DNA of 64,000 nt from Saprospira grandis DSM 2844 (GCF_000275825.1 NZ_JH719942.1:3140070-3204069); one strand, 5' to 3'; shown: positions 24,398 to 33,401, counted from the stretch's first letter. Program-made: numbers and translations. Notes: generated from the sequence alone by a model not told the origin.

Positions 24398-26533
24398 ATG
24401 AAAAAATTATTAGCATTTGTAGTCGCCTTATTGCTCTTTATGCCTATGAGTTGGGCGGGAGAGGGCATGTGGATTCCGGCCTTGATAGACATGTTCTACT
24501 CGGATATGAAGACCTATGGATTAAAGCTCAAGCCCTCGCAGATTTACTCGACCAACAAATCGAGTTTGAAGGATGCGATTGTTCAGTTTGATGGGGGCTG
24601 TACGGCAGAATTGGTCTCTAAACAGGGATTATTATTGACCAACCACCACTGTGGATTTGATGCCATTCAGCAGCATTCTTCTTTAGAGAACGACTATCTA
24701 AAGCATGGATTTTGGGCTAAAAATCGTTCGGAAGAACTGGCTTGTCCTTGGATGCATGTCACCTTTGTCAAAGAGATGCGGGAGGTTACTTTTGATGTAT
24801 TGAAAGGGACCACAGAGGCCATGACCGAAGAAGAAAAGGCGGTAAAAGTTTCGGCTAATATTAAGGCTTTGGAAGCGGCTGCGGGGGCAGAAAAGGGCTA
24901 CAAGGCCAAAATTAAGCCTTTTCATAAGGGGAACGTTTATTATATGTTGATTACCCAAGACTACAACGACATTCGTTTAGTGGGGGCGCCTCCTTCGGCC
25001 ATTGGAAAATATGGAGGGGATACCGACAACTGGGTATGGCCTCGTCATACGGGGGATTTTTCTGTATTTCGGATTTATTCGGATGAGGACAATGCGCCGG
25101 CGGATTACAGTGAGGCCAATCGTCCCTACAAGCCTGCTCATTTTTTGCCCATTAGCATGAAAGACAAAAAAGAGGGGGACTTTACGATGGTCTATGGTTT
25201 TCCGGGTCGTACTGACCAGCATTATTCTTCGGCCAAATTGGGCTTTTACATGCAGCAGGAGCGTCCAGCGAGAATCAAGATGAGAGAGAGCAGTTTGGGC
25301 ATCATCAAGCCTGCTATGAACAACTCTGATGAAATTCGCATCAAGTATGCTTCTAAGCAGGCTTCTATAGCCAATGCTTGGAAAAAATGGATTGGTCAGT
25401 TGGGGGGATTGCGTGACCTCAAGGCCTTGGACAAAAAGGCGCATTGGGAGAAAAAGTACAACACTAGAGCGCAGATCAAGGAAGAATGGACCGAAGAGTT
25501 TGGGACCGTTTTAGAGGACTTGGCCAAATTGCAGGAAGAGAATCAGAAATATGAATTTGCCAGAGCCTTATTTATTGAGTACTTCTTTGTTGGGCCAGAA
25601 TTTTTGCGTTTTAGCTACGGCTTTAATAACTTGGCCAACCGCTACGAAGAACTAGAGGCTGCGGGCAAGCTAGAGGCAGAAATTGCTCGCTTGAAAGAGG
25701 CGAATACCGCTTTTTTCAAGAACTACGACTTGGGCATTGACCAAAAGATTTATGAGCAACTCACGCCCCTCTATGTCAACTATATGGACAACAGCCTTTT
25801 GCCCGATGATTTTGCAGAAGCTTGGGCGGCTATTGGAAAGGCTATTTTTACGGGCTCTAAGTTGCTTCAGGAAAAGAAAGTAGCGGCTATTTTGGAGAAC
25901 TTTGATGCCAAAGCGGCGGCTGAATTGGCCAAAGATCCTGCTTTGCAGCTGGCGGCTAGTCTGTACAGCAACTACTTGCAGAAAGTGGCGCCTAGCTATG
26001 GGGCTTTTCAGGCTCAGGAAGAGGAGCTGATGGAAACCTATGTAAAAGGCGCCTTGACGATGTTTCCCAAGCAGCGCCATTGGTCAGATGCCAACTCTAC
26101 CTTGCGGATTGCCTACGGTAAACTAGAGGGTTCTGCCCCGCATGATGGCATGGCTTATTTGCCCTATACCACCATTGATGGTGTGATGCAAAAGTATCAG
26201 AAAGACCATCCTGATTTTGATTTGCCGCAGCGTTTTATGGATCTCTATGAGGCCAAAGATTTTGGCCCTTATACCCAGGATGGGGAGCTTTGGGTTTGTT
26301 TTACGGCCTCAAATCATACTACAGGAGGAAACTCGGGTAGCCCTGTCATTGATGCCAAAGGCCGTTTGATGGGCATCAACTTTGACCGCAGTTGGGAGAG
26401 CACCATGAGCGATTTCATGTTTGATGAGTCCCGCTGTCGCAACATTGCGGTAGATATTCGCTATGTGCTTTGGGTCATTGATCGTTATGGTCAGGCCAGT
26501 TGGTTGATTGACGAGATGAAGTTGGTCAAATAG
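24398..26533 (+). CDS. S46 family dipeptidyl-peptidase, DPP11 type
   Basis: 711 residues with signal peptide (MKKLLAFVVALLLFMPMSWA), hence periplasmic. S46 enzymes are chymotrypsin-fold exopeptidases that release N-terminal dipeptides. Catalytic His84 is in LTNHHCGF and Ser646 in TGGNSGSP; the Asp is probably in the PRHTGDFS segment (~220). Specificity clue: Arg664, 18 residues after the serine (INFDRSWE), corresponds to the Arg that gives DPP11 its preference for Asp or Glu at P1. DPP7 has Gly there. I therefore call DPP11 type by established family knowledge. It probably feeds on peptides from secreted proteases. The gene stands alone between repeat elements. Confidence 0.95.
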   Translation: MKKLLAFVVALLLFMPMSWAGEGMWIPALIDMFYSDMKTYGLKLKPSQIYSTNKSSLKDAIVQFDGGCTAELVSKQGLLLTNHHCGFDAIQQHSSLENDYLKHGFWAKNRSEELACPWMHVTFVKEMREVTFDVLKGTTEAMTEEEKAVKVSANIKALEAAAGAEKGYKAKIKPFHKGNVYYMLITQDYNDIRLVGAPPSAIGKYGGDTDNWVWPRHTGDFSVFRIYSDEDNAPADYSEANRPYKPAHFLPISMKDKKEGDFTMVYGFPGRTDQHYSSAKLGFYMQQERPARIKMRESSLGIIKPAMNNSDEIRIKYASKQASIANAWKKWIGQLGGLRDLKALDKKAHWEKKYNTRAQIKEEWTEEFGTVLEDLAKLQEENQKYEFARALFIEYFFVGPEFLRFSYGFNNLANRYEELEAAGKLEAEIARLKEANTAFFKNYDLGIDQKIYEQLTPLYVNYMDNSLLPDDFAEAWAAIGKAIFTGSKLLQEKKVAAILENFDAKAAAELAKDPALQLAASLYSNYLQKVAPSYGAFQAQEEELMETYVKGALTMFPKQRHWSDANSTLRIAYGKLEGSAPHDGMAYLPYTTIDGVMQKYQKDHPDFDLPQRFMDLYEAKDFGPYTQDGELWVCFTASNHTTGGNSGSPVIDAKGRLMGINFDRSWESTMSDFMFDESRCRNIAVDIRYVLWVIDRYGQASWLIDEMKLVK

Positions 26534-26557
26534 TCTGGAAAAGACGTACATCATAGA

Positions 26558-26593
26558 AAGCCGTTAGTTCTGAGAGGAGCTAGCGGCTTTTAC
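26558..26593 (+). terminator. Probable terminator after the DPP11-type gene
   Basis: AAAGCCGTTAGTT and AGCTAGCGGCTTT form an imperfect stem 25 nt after the stop codon, followed by a T-rich tract. Confidence 0.6.
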
Positions 26594-26615
26594 ATTTTAA
26601 TGGGTATTATTTTTT

Positions 26616-26813
26616 GGGGCTGCCCCTTCCGCTAGGTTAAAACCCAGCGCAAAGCGGTATCGCTTTGCGAAGCTACACAAAATGAGGGTTGAAACCCTCA
26701 TGAATTATCGGGCGGGTCGGGCTGTCCCGGGCTCGCAGGTCTGCTCGGCCCTGCGGGCTCCACTTCGTTCCGCCCTTGGTCGGGCCTGCGGCCCCCCTCC
26801 CCATCCCTCAGCC
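26616..26813 (+). repeat. Modular GC-rich element, subfamily B with insertion (copy 10)
   Basis: Begins T5-GGGGCTGCCCC. It is then interrupted (~26628-26720) by a segment holding GCAAAGCG/CGCTTTGC and ATGAGGGTTGAAACCCTCAT hairpins. It resumes with GGGCGGGTCGGGCTGT, GCTCGCAGG, GCTCGGCCCT, a degenerate GGTC region and CCATCCCTCAGCC. Confidence 0.8.
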
Positions 26814-26856
26814 AAATGAGCATTCGTTGCTTAGAAGCGGCTTAGGGGAAGTTTGG

Positions 26857-29262
26857 CTAAAGCTGCTGCTCCCAGTAAATTAACTCACCATTTTTGCCGA
26901 TACCTTCTATGATTAAACGATATTTTTCTGGGCTTTTGGGGTAAGGGATATCTAGCTGTCCTAGTTCGTTGGTCTCAATTTTAGCTTGCCAAAGGATGGT
27001 TTTATTGTTTTCTGGATAAAAGGGACGAGAAGGAAATACATTAGGGCTCCCATGCTGTGCATTAAGCCATTTTAATCCAGAAGATGGGATATGAAAACGC
27101 AAATAAGGTTGAGATTCACGGTATTTGGAATTCGTTTCGTAATAGTAGGCTTTTCCTTCTGCTCTGTAGAAGGCCGCATAATTAGATGCTTCTCCAACTT
27201 CTCCTAAGAAGGCTGGGCGTCTTTCAATGCCTTCTTCCACGCTAATCGAACCATTATAGCTAATAGGATCATTGAGGTTTGGAGGACAAGACTCAATTTC
27301 TGCTTTAGTATAAGCAGCGTAGAGGTAGCGTATGCGTGGTTCCGAATTAACTTCTGATTTAGATTCTAGCCCCAAGCCTTCATAGGAGACTGTTAGTTGG
27401 AGGCTATCATCTGCAGCTAAGCAAATATTATTAAAGAATAGATCTTCATGCTCTCTTCCTCTAATGTGTAAATCATAGCGCCCTGGGACTAAAGAATCTA
27501 GCTTAAAGGTCCCATCCCAACTAGTTTGAATGGTCTTACATTCATTTTCTCTATAGAGATCTATAAACAGATAGTACATAGGCTCTCCTTTATAATCGAG
27601 AACCTTTGCACTTAGTTGATTTGATAGGCCTGCATTTTTTGTAATTGTTTTACTGTAATGAGGGCAGGGCGGACGGTAATAAATCTTTTTAGAAAGCCGG
27701 TAGCCATAATGATGAATTTTTACGATGAGGTCTTCCTGAAATTCATCCTCTTCCCAATAGATTTCGCCTTGAGCATTTGTTTTTATTTTTTGGAGGAGTT
27801 TTGTTCCACTACTATCATAAATAGCAACTTTTTTGTGGGCCAGCGGAAGTTTGCGCCAAAATAGTAGGGCTCTTAATTGCCCGCCTACCTCTGCCGGATA
27901 ACTAAGTTTAATCTTTGCTTGAGCAGGCTGAAGTGGATGCAGCGCTGCCCAGCTCTGGCTAAGCAGTAAATTATCCAGAGCACTATCTGCTTTTGGGTTG
28001 GCCTTATTTAGATAAAAACCAGCTTGCTCAATTGGAATACTTAAAGGTATAGATAGTAAGCTGTAGGATAAAAGATGTTCGTCATCTCGAGGCCTTTTTT
28101 CCTCTTCTATGGTTAGAGCAAATGATAGTTGTGCTTGCAGTGGTCGATTATCGGCATCTTTTAGTTGGAGCCTTAAGAGCGAACTATCCTTTTTGTAGTC
28201 GAGCTTTTTATGGACTAAATACTGTACCTCTTCTTGCTGCAGAAAAAATATCCTTTGTAGGAGTTTAGGGCCTTTTACTTTACGAAGACTTAATTGAGCC
28301 AAGCCTTTTTGGCCGTCTTTTAAGGGGATATCGTATTGTTGATTCCCCTTTTTTAGTTCTAGCTTTTTCTGTAGTAGCAACCCTTCAGCCTGCTCTATAA
28401 GTAGTTCTACAGGCCTTTGCTTAGTACTAAAGATGTTAATGCTTAAAACTTGATTTTCTTGCTTTAAGTAGCTCAAATGTAGCCCTTTGTTTCTAATTTT
28501 AGGCAGGGGGTATTCTTCTTCTATAGGGCTTAGGACCTTAAGCGTATAAGTTTCATTTTGCTGCGGACTAAATACTAAGCTTCCAATTCCCGCATGATAA
28601 GTTTCATATTGGGTTAGGACCTCCTTTTTCTGGTTGAGCAGGACTGCTTTAATAGCTATACTATGGCCTTTTTTATCTACCGTTTTTATTGCTAAGCGGT
28701 TAGTACAGTTTGCAAGTAAGTAGCCCCCTTCTGGGTGAAACTGCAGTTGAATTTTCTCTTGTTTTTCTCTTTGACTGCTAATAGCTTGCTCTGATGAAGG
28801 ACCTAAAGACTTTATTTTTAGCTCTTTTTTGAAGAAGAGGGCTGTACCAAAGTTTTTTTGCCATTGGCTATACAATTGAAGTTGATAACCGCCTATTGCT
28901 GCCGCTTCAGCTAGCTGAAAATAACCTCTAGCCATTCTATCAACTACCTCTAAACGATATTCTTCCTTTACAGCCCCATCTGGACCAATAAGTTGAGCGT
29001 AAATATATTGAGACGGAGGCGCCAGCCCTTTTTGAGCCCCAAATAAATAGGCCGTAAACCAAATAGTTTCTCCAGGACTATAAATTGTCCTGTCTGTTTG
29101 AGCATAGATATATTCTAAGCTAGAAAGTTTTTCTTTCTTCGTCCTCAGCTGTTTTTGCCATGGAGTTTGTGCATGTAAATGGTAAAAGGGAGCAAATAAG
29201 GATAAACAAACTAATAGTCTAACTAAACTCGTCTCAATTTGTCTTTTGAATAGAAAAGGCAT
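26857..29262 (-). CDS. Exported macroglobulin-like (MG2 domain) surface protein
   Basis: 801 residues from ATG 29262, which places a basic start and hydrophobic stretch (MPFLFKRQIETSLVRLLVCLSLFAPFYHLHAQ) as signal peptide. Longer in-frame starts to 29355 lack this sense. After it comes an MG2-like beta domain, EYIYAQTDRTIYSPGETIWFTAYLF (~50-75), shared with Bacteroidota alpha-2-macroglobulin-like proteins. Several beta-sandwich repeats follow, including a carboxypeptidase-regulatory-like segment (TSWDGTFKLDSLVPGRYDLHIRG, ~600-625). There is no thioester motif (CxEQ), so it is not a classical protease trap. It has no C-terminal sorting domain that I recognise. A structural or envelope role is likely, unproven. 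Confidence 0.8.
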   Translation of the reverse strand: MPFLFKRQIETSLVRLLVCLSLFAPFYHLHAQTPWQKQLRTKKEKLSSLEYIYAQTDRTIYSPGETIWFTAYLFGAQKGLAPPSQYIYAQLIGPDGAVKEEYRLEVVDRMARGYFQLAEAAAIGGYQLQLYSQWQKNFGTALFFKKELKIKSLGPSSEQAISSQREKQEKIQLQFHPEGGYLLANCTNRLAIKTVDKKGHSIAIKAVLLNQKKEVLTQYETYHAGIGSLVFSPQQNETYTLKVLSPIEEEYPLPKIRNKGLHLSYLKQENQVLSINIFSTKQRPVELLIEQAEGLLLQKKLELKKGNQQYDIPLKDGQKGLAQLSLRKVKGPKLLQRIFFLQQEEVQYLVHKKLDYKKDSSLLRLQLKDADNRPLQAQLSFALTIEEEKRPRDDEHLLSYSLLSIPLSIPIEQAGFYLNKANPKADSALDNLLLSQSWAALHPLQPAQAKIKLSYPAEVGGQLRALLFWRKLPLAHKKVAIYDSSGTKLLQKIKTNAQGEIYWEEDEFQEDLIVKIHHYGYRLSKKIYYRPPCPHYSKTITKNAGLSNQLSAKVLDYKGEPMYYLFIDLYRENECKTIQTSWDGTFKLDSLVPGRYDLHIRGREHEDLFFNNICLAADDSLQLTVSYEGLGLESKSEVNSEPRIRYLYAAYTKAEIESCPPNLNDPISYNGSISVEEGIERRPAFLGEVGEASNYAAFYRAEGKAYYYETNSKYRESQPYLRFHIPSSGLKWLNAQHGSPNVFPSRPFYPENNKTILWQAKIETNELGQLDIPYPKSPEKYRLIIEGIGKNGELIYWEQQL

Positions 29263-29454
29263 ACTTACGTTTAAAATGAAGGGAATAAGTTCTCTACTAA
29301 GAGATGGAGCATTAGCTATTTTTGGTGCTCCAGCTTTAGCCCTAAAAAGAACCAATAAAAGGACTAAGCAGAGCTAAATAGCCCTCAAAACAATAACTTC
29401 CCTCCCAAAACTGCTAAATTCAATTGGATATCAGGAAATCCAATGATAAATCAG

Positions 29455-29462
29455 TAACTTTG
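29455..29462 (+). promoter_or_regulatory. Possible -7 promoter box upstream of the ABC-F gene
   Basis: TAACTTTG matches TAnnTTTG and lies 48 nt before the ATG at 29511. No TTG is found at the 19 nt spacing upstream, so only the -7 element is supported. Confidence 0.45.
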
Positions 29463-29510
29463 CGGCCAACTAAGTGAAATCATTTGAACACCGCCACAAA
29501 CCAACCATAA

Positions 29511-31145
29511 ATGCTAACTGTCAGCAATCTTTCTATGCGTTTCGGTAAACGCATCCTTTTTGATGAGGTGAATGTTGTTTTTTCTACCGGCAATTGCTAC
29601 GGCGTTATTGGGGCCAATGGAGCAGGAAAATCAACCTTCCTGAAAATTTTATCCGGAGAGCTAGATGCCACCACCGGGCAAATTTCTCTAGAACCCGGTA
29701 CACGAATGTCTGTGCTTAAACAGGACCATTTCGCCTATGATGAATTTGCCGTTTTAGATACGGTCATGATGGGCCACAAAAAGTTGTACGATACCAAAGT
29801 AGAGCTAGACCAAATTTATCTCAAGCCCGACTTTAGCGAGGCCGACGGTATGCGCGCCGGAGAACTAAGCGCCAATTTTGAAGAAATGGGCGGCTGGTCT
29901 GCAGAAAGCGATGCAGCCGAACTCCTAAGCAATTTGGGCGTAGCCGAAGAACTACACCATAAGCCCATGAAAGAACTCAATACCAGCCAAAAAGTGCGGG
30001 TATTATTGGCCCAAGCCCTTTATGGTAATCCCGATGTGTTGATTCTCGATGAGCCAACCAACGACTTGGATGCAGAAACAATCATGTGGCTGGAGGATTT
30101 CTTAGCTGACTTTAGAAATACAGTTATTGTGGTTTCTCACGACCGTCACTTCCTCGATGCCGTCTGTACACATATCGCCGATGTAGACCGTATGCGAATC
30201 AATCTACATACCGGTAACTATACCTTCTGGTATGAGTCTAGCCAGTTGGCCGCTCGCCAAATGGCCGATAAGAATAAAAAGACAGAACAAAAACGCAAGG
30301 AACTCACCGAGTTTATCCAGCGCTTTTCAGCCAATGCCTCTAAGGCCAAACAGGCTACTTCTCGGAAAAAGGCTTTGGAGAAACTCAACCTAGACGAAAT
30401 TAAGCCTTCTACTCGCCGCTATCCCGGTATTATCTTTAAGCAAAACCGTGAGGTAGGTGACCAAATCCTAGAGGTGCGCGACCTTAAGATGAGCCTAGGC
30501 GGAGAGGTCCTTTTTGATAAGGTCAACTTTACCGTCCAAAGAAACCAAAAAATTGCCTTTTTGTCCAAAAATAGCTTGGCCGTCTCTAAGTTCTTAGAGT
30601 GCTTGGCTGGAGAGCAGAACCTCAAAGTCGATTCGGGCAGCATTAACTGGGGCGTTACCGTAACCCCCTCTTATTTGCCCAACGAAAATAATCACTACTT
30701 TGATGTAGACCTCAATCTAGTAGATTGGTTGCGCCAATATTCTGAAGAAAAAGACGAAACCTTTATCCGTGGCTTCCTTGGCCGTATGCTCTTCTCTGGA
30801 GAAGAAACGCAAAAGTCAGCTAAGGTCCTTTCTGGAGGAGAAAAAGTGCGTTGTTTGCTCTCGCGCCTCATGCTAGAAGAAGGAAATGCCCTGGTTTTGG
30901 ATGAACCCACCTCTCACCTTGATCTAGAATCAATCACAAAGCTCAATGAGTCTTTGGTGGAGTTCCCCGGCTATATCTTCTTTACTTCTTCAGATCATCA
31001 GTTTATGCAAACTATTGCCACTAGAATTATTGAAATTACCCCCAACGGAATTATCGATAAGCTGATGCCTTATGATGATTATCTCCGCGATCCTAGCGTT
31101 AAGGAACAGCGAGCACTACTATATGGCCAAGAAGTTAAGGCCTAA
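29511..31145 (+). CDS. ABC-F family ATPase with one degenerate nucleotide site
   Basis: 544 residues, two ABC domains joined by a charged linker, no membrane segment: a soluble ABC-F protein of the YbiT-like group that acts on ribosomes in characterised members. NBD1 has intact Walker A GANGAGKST (34-42), Walker B VLILDEP (176-182) and switch His210 (VVSHDRHF). NBD2 keeps the signature LSGGEKVR (440-447) and Walker B. However, NBD1's signature reads LNTSQKVR (156-163), NBD2's Walker A reads SKNSLAVSKF (352-361) with no GKS/T, and NBD2's H-switch is SSD (493-495). These three changes all belong to the same composite ATP site. Relatives in Bacteroidota, as I recall them, share part of this degeneracy. 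Confidence 0.93.
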   Translation: MLTVSNLSMRFGKRILFDEVNVVFSTGNCYGVIGANGAGKSTFLKILSGELDATTGQISLEPGTRMSVLKQDHFAYDEFAVLDTVMMGHKKLYDTKVELDQIYLKPDFSEADGMRAGELSANFEEMGGWSAESDAAELLSNLGVAEELHHKPMKELNTSQKVRVLLAQALYGNPDVLILDEPTNDLDAETIMWLEDFLADFRNTVIVVSHDRHFLDAVCTHIADVDRMRINLHTGNYTFWYESSQLAARQMADKNKKTEQKRKELTEFIQRFSANASKAKQATSRKKALEKLNLDEIKPSTRRYPGIIFKQNREVGDQILEVRDLKMSLGGEVLFDKVNFTVQRNQKIAFLSKNSLAVSKFLECLAGEQNLKVDSGSINWGVTVTPSYLPNENNHYFDVDLNLVDWLRQYSEEKDETFIRGFLGRMLFSGEETQKSAKVLSGGEKVRCLLSRLMLEEGNALVLDEPTSHLDLESITKLNESLVEFPGYIFFTSSDHQFMQTIATRIIEITPNGIIDKLMPYDDYLRDPSVKEQRALLYGQEVKA

Positions 31146-31164
31146 ATCATAACTTTCACTATGC

Positions 31165-31205
31165 TAAGGCTCGTTTTGCTCCTTTCCGGACAGACGAGCC
31201 TTCTG
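31165..31205 (+). terminator. Possible terminator after the ABC-F gene
   Basis: AAGGCTCGT (31165-31173) pairs with ACGAGCCTT (31193-31201) around a 19 nt loop, with a weak T-tract after. The stem is short relative to the loop. Confidence 0.5.
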
Positions 31206-31259
31206 TTTTATGGCCTTTAGGGCCATCCCTACAGCAGCAGCATACAATCCTATCTTTAT

Positions 31260-31988
31260 ATGAAATTATCTATGAATGCCTCTTCTTGGGGCACCGCTCT
31301 TTTGCTCCTCTTCCTCATGTTGAGCATGACTCCCGAGGCCTCGGCCCAAAGACGCAAGAAAAAGCGTAGAAAAAAACAAAAAACAGTACAGGTAGATAGC
31401 CTGGGCCTTAGCTATAATTATGGCCTTTTGGTGGGCGCTAGCATTGCTATGCAAGGCATCCCCAAAGACTCTTTGTCTGCAGAAGAAATTGCCGCAGGTA
31501 TCATGAAGGCCCTAGAAGCTGAATTAGATCCCGAAATGATGGACCAAGCCCAAGAACGCTTTATGGCCCGCATGGAGGCCGTACAAGCCGCTCAAGCAGA
31601 AGCCAAACTGGCCGAGGAAAAAACTTGGTTTGCAGACAATGCCAAAAATAAAAAGAATATTATTACCCTAGAGTCAGGTATTCAATATGAAGTCTTAACA
31701 GCTGGCGAAGGCGAAAAACCCACCGCAGAAAGTAGCGTGACTACTCACTATCATGGTATGCTTACCAATGGAACGGTCTTCGATAGCTCTGTAGATCGCG
31801 GCCAACCCGCTACTTTTCCCGTCGGTGGCGTGATCCAAGGCTGGCAGGAGATTCTCCAACTGATGCCCACAGGATCTAAATGGAAGGTGTATATCCCCTC
31901 TGCTTTGGGCTATGGTAGCCAAGCCGTAGGCAATATCCCCCCTAATTCTATCCTGATTTTCGAAATTGAGTTGCTTTCTATCAACTAA
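31260..31988 (+). CDS. Exported FKBP-type peptidyl-prolyl isomerase
   Basis: 242 residues. A signal peptide (residues 1-29, ending TPEASAQ) is followed at once by a very basic stretch, RRKKKRRKKQK (31-41), then a helical dimerisation-type FKBP_N region (~48-125) and an FKBP domain (~135-242). The FKBP core motifs VTTHYHGMLTNGTVFDSS, FPVGGVIQGWQEIL and IPPNSILIFEIELL are complete, so isomerase activity is expected in the periplasm. It is 19 nt ahead of a second FKBP gene and probably cotranscribed. Confidence 0.93.
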   Translation: MKLSMNASSWGTALLLLFLMLSMTPEASAQRRKKKRRKKQKTVQVDSLGLSYNYGLLVGASIAMQGIPKDSLSAEEIAAGIMKALEAELDPEMMDQAQERFMARMEAVQAAQAEAKLAEEKTWFADNAKNKKNIITLESGIQYEVLTAGEGEKPTAESSVTTHYHGMLTNGTVFDSSVDRGQPATFPVGGVIQGWQEILQLMPTGSKWKVYIPSALGYGSQAVGNIPPNSILIFEIELLSIN

Positions 31989-32007
31989 AATAATAATCCT
32001 AAATAAA

Positions 32008-32973
32008 ATGAAAAAACAGTTTTTAGTACTGGCTCTAGCAGCTGGTTTGGGCCTTGTTGGCTGTACAGAAGATAAACAAAAAGCCGGCGCCGCAGAACTA
32101 GGCGAAAACCTAGAGCAAATGGAAGAAAAAGCCGCTACCGATGCCCCCGCTCTTGCCGGCAATTTGGGCGAGGCCTTTGGCGTATATATCGCTAGCGACC
32201 TCATGAATGGCGCAGGCATTACTGCCGATGTCTTGAATGTTGCTGAGTTTACAGCAAATTTCCAAAAAGCCATGAAAGGAGAGGAGCCTTTCCAAATGCA
32301 AACAGTTGGTCCAAAAATCCAACAATATATGGGAGGCTGTGCCGCCGCCAAGCAATCTGGAAACCCTATGCCCCAAGCCCCCGAGAATTTCTCGCCTGAG
32401 TTTGGATTTATGGTGGGCTTTAATGTAAAATCACAAGGAATGCTCGATGGCAATAGCTTTGACTTTGAGGGCTTCAATAAGGGCTTTGCCTCTGTTTTTG
32501 AAGGCGCGCCTAGCATGACCGGCGAAAATGCTCAGCAGATTATCAATACAGCCTACCAAAAGATGCAGGCCGAAGTGGCCCAAAAGGTAAAGGCCGAGGA
32601 AAAGGTGTTTTTTGAAAAAAATGCCAAGGAAAATGATAAGATCATTAGCCTGCCTTCTGGCATCCAGTATGAAGTGCTCACAGAGGGCAAAGGACCAAAA
32701 CCCGCTATTACGGATAAGGTGCGCACACACTACCACGGTACTTTGCTAGACGGTTCTGTTTTTGACAGCTCTGTAGACCGTGGCCAACCCGCCGAATTTC
32801 CCATCCAGGGCGTAATTAAGGGCTGGCAAGAGGTTTTGCCCATGATGGGCACTGGCGCCAAATGGAGAGTCTATATTCCCTCTGGCTTGGCCTATGGCCC
32901 CCAAGGCCGCCCAAAAATTCCCGCCAACTCTATTTTGGTCTTCGAAATTGAGCTTTTGGATATTGTGAAGTAA
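32008..32973 (+). CDS. FKBP-type peptidyl-prolyl isomerase lipoprotein
   Basis: 321 residues from ATG 32008; in-frame codons from 31966 overlap the previous gene and are not credible. Lipobox LGLVGC gives lipidation at Cys18, so it is membrane anchored. An acidic linker leads to an extended FKBP_N helical region (~45-200), longer than in its neighbour. The C-terminal FKBP domain (~215-321) has VRTHYHGTLLDGSVFDSS, FPIQGVIKGWQEVLP and IPANSILVFEIELL. The gene follows another exported FKBP by 19 nt. Likely a periplasmic or outer-membrane folding factor. A strong terminator follows. Confidence 0.93.
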   Translation: MKKQFLVLALAAGLGLVGCTEDKQKAGAAELGENLEQMEEKAATDAPALAGNLGEAFGVYIASDLMNGAGITADVLNVAEFTANFQKAMKGEEPFQMQTVGPKIQQYMGGCAAAKQSGNPMPQAPENFSPEFGFMVGFNVKSQGMLDGNSFDFEGFNKGFASVFEGAPSMTGENAQQIINTAYQKMQAEVAQKVKAEEKVFFEKNAKENDKIISLPSGIQYEVLTEGKGPKPAITDKVRTHYHGTLLDGSVFDSSVDRGQPAEFPIQGVIKGWQEVLPMMGTGAKWRVYIPSGLAYGPQGRPKIPANSILVFEIELLDIVK

Positions 32974-32996
32974 GTAGTTTGAAACTACTGTTTATC

Positions 32997-33032
32997 AACT
33001 GCTGTAACATTTTTGTTGCAGCAGTTTTTTTT
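32997..33032 (+). terminator. Terminator whose T-tract merges into a modular element
   Basis: AACTGCTGTAACA (32997-33009) and TGTTGCAGCAGTT (33014-33026) pair with one G-T, followed by T8. The next base begins the GGGGCCTCC of the modular element at 33033. Confidence 0.88.
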
Positions 33033-33164
33033 GGGGCCTCCGCAGCAAAGCTGCGGCGCTACGTTTCAGGGCTCGCAGGTCTGCTCGGCCCTTCGCCAGC
33101 GAAGCTGGCTCGGTCTGGCCTGACGGCCACCCTTGCACATCGCTAGGCCGTTTGGCCTTCGGCC
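33033..33164 (+). repeat. Modular GC-rich element, subfamily A (copy 11)
   Basis: GGGGCCTCCGC, a GCAGCAAAGCTGC hairpin, GGCGCTACGTTTCAGGGC, GCTCGCAGG, GCTCGGCCCT, a GCCAGCGAAGCTGGC hairpin, GGTCTGGCC, a GGCCTGACGGCC hairpin, GCACATCGCTAGGCC and a closing TTTGGCCTTCGGCCA. Confidence 0.92.
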
Positions 33165-33180
33165 ATAGGGCGGCTTAAAA

Positions 33181-33360
33181 ATGGCTATCGCCTCCTTCGA
33201 GGGGGGCATTCCCCTAAGTCTCGTTAGCAAACAAGGGCTTTAGCCCGCTAGTTTGCATAGGTCCGCAACCCTGGGCTTCAGCCCAGGGCCCTAGACAATA
33301 AGAAGCTGCCTAGGGGCTTGTCCCTAGGCGACTATTGGCCAAATCCTAAGCAGCTAAAGG
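33181..33360. repeat. Cluster of REP-like hairpins
   Basis: Three successive palindromes, none coding: GCAAAC...GTTTGC enclosing GGGCTTTAGCCC (~33229-33260), CCCTGGGCTTCAGCCCAGGG (~33271-33291), and GCCTAGGGG...TCCCTAGGC (~33308-33330). The GGGCTTYAGCCC core is like REP-type palindromes mobilised by IS200-like transposases in other bacteria, but no such transposase is in the window. Confidence 0.6.
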
Positions 33361-33401
33361 CCCAATTTTTATTCTAATACACAAAATCCTGAATAGTCCC
33401 T

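Noticed and set aside
31966-32007. Longer start for the second FKBP gene
   Set aside because: It overlaps the preceding gene and hides the lipoprotein signal that begins at 32008.
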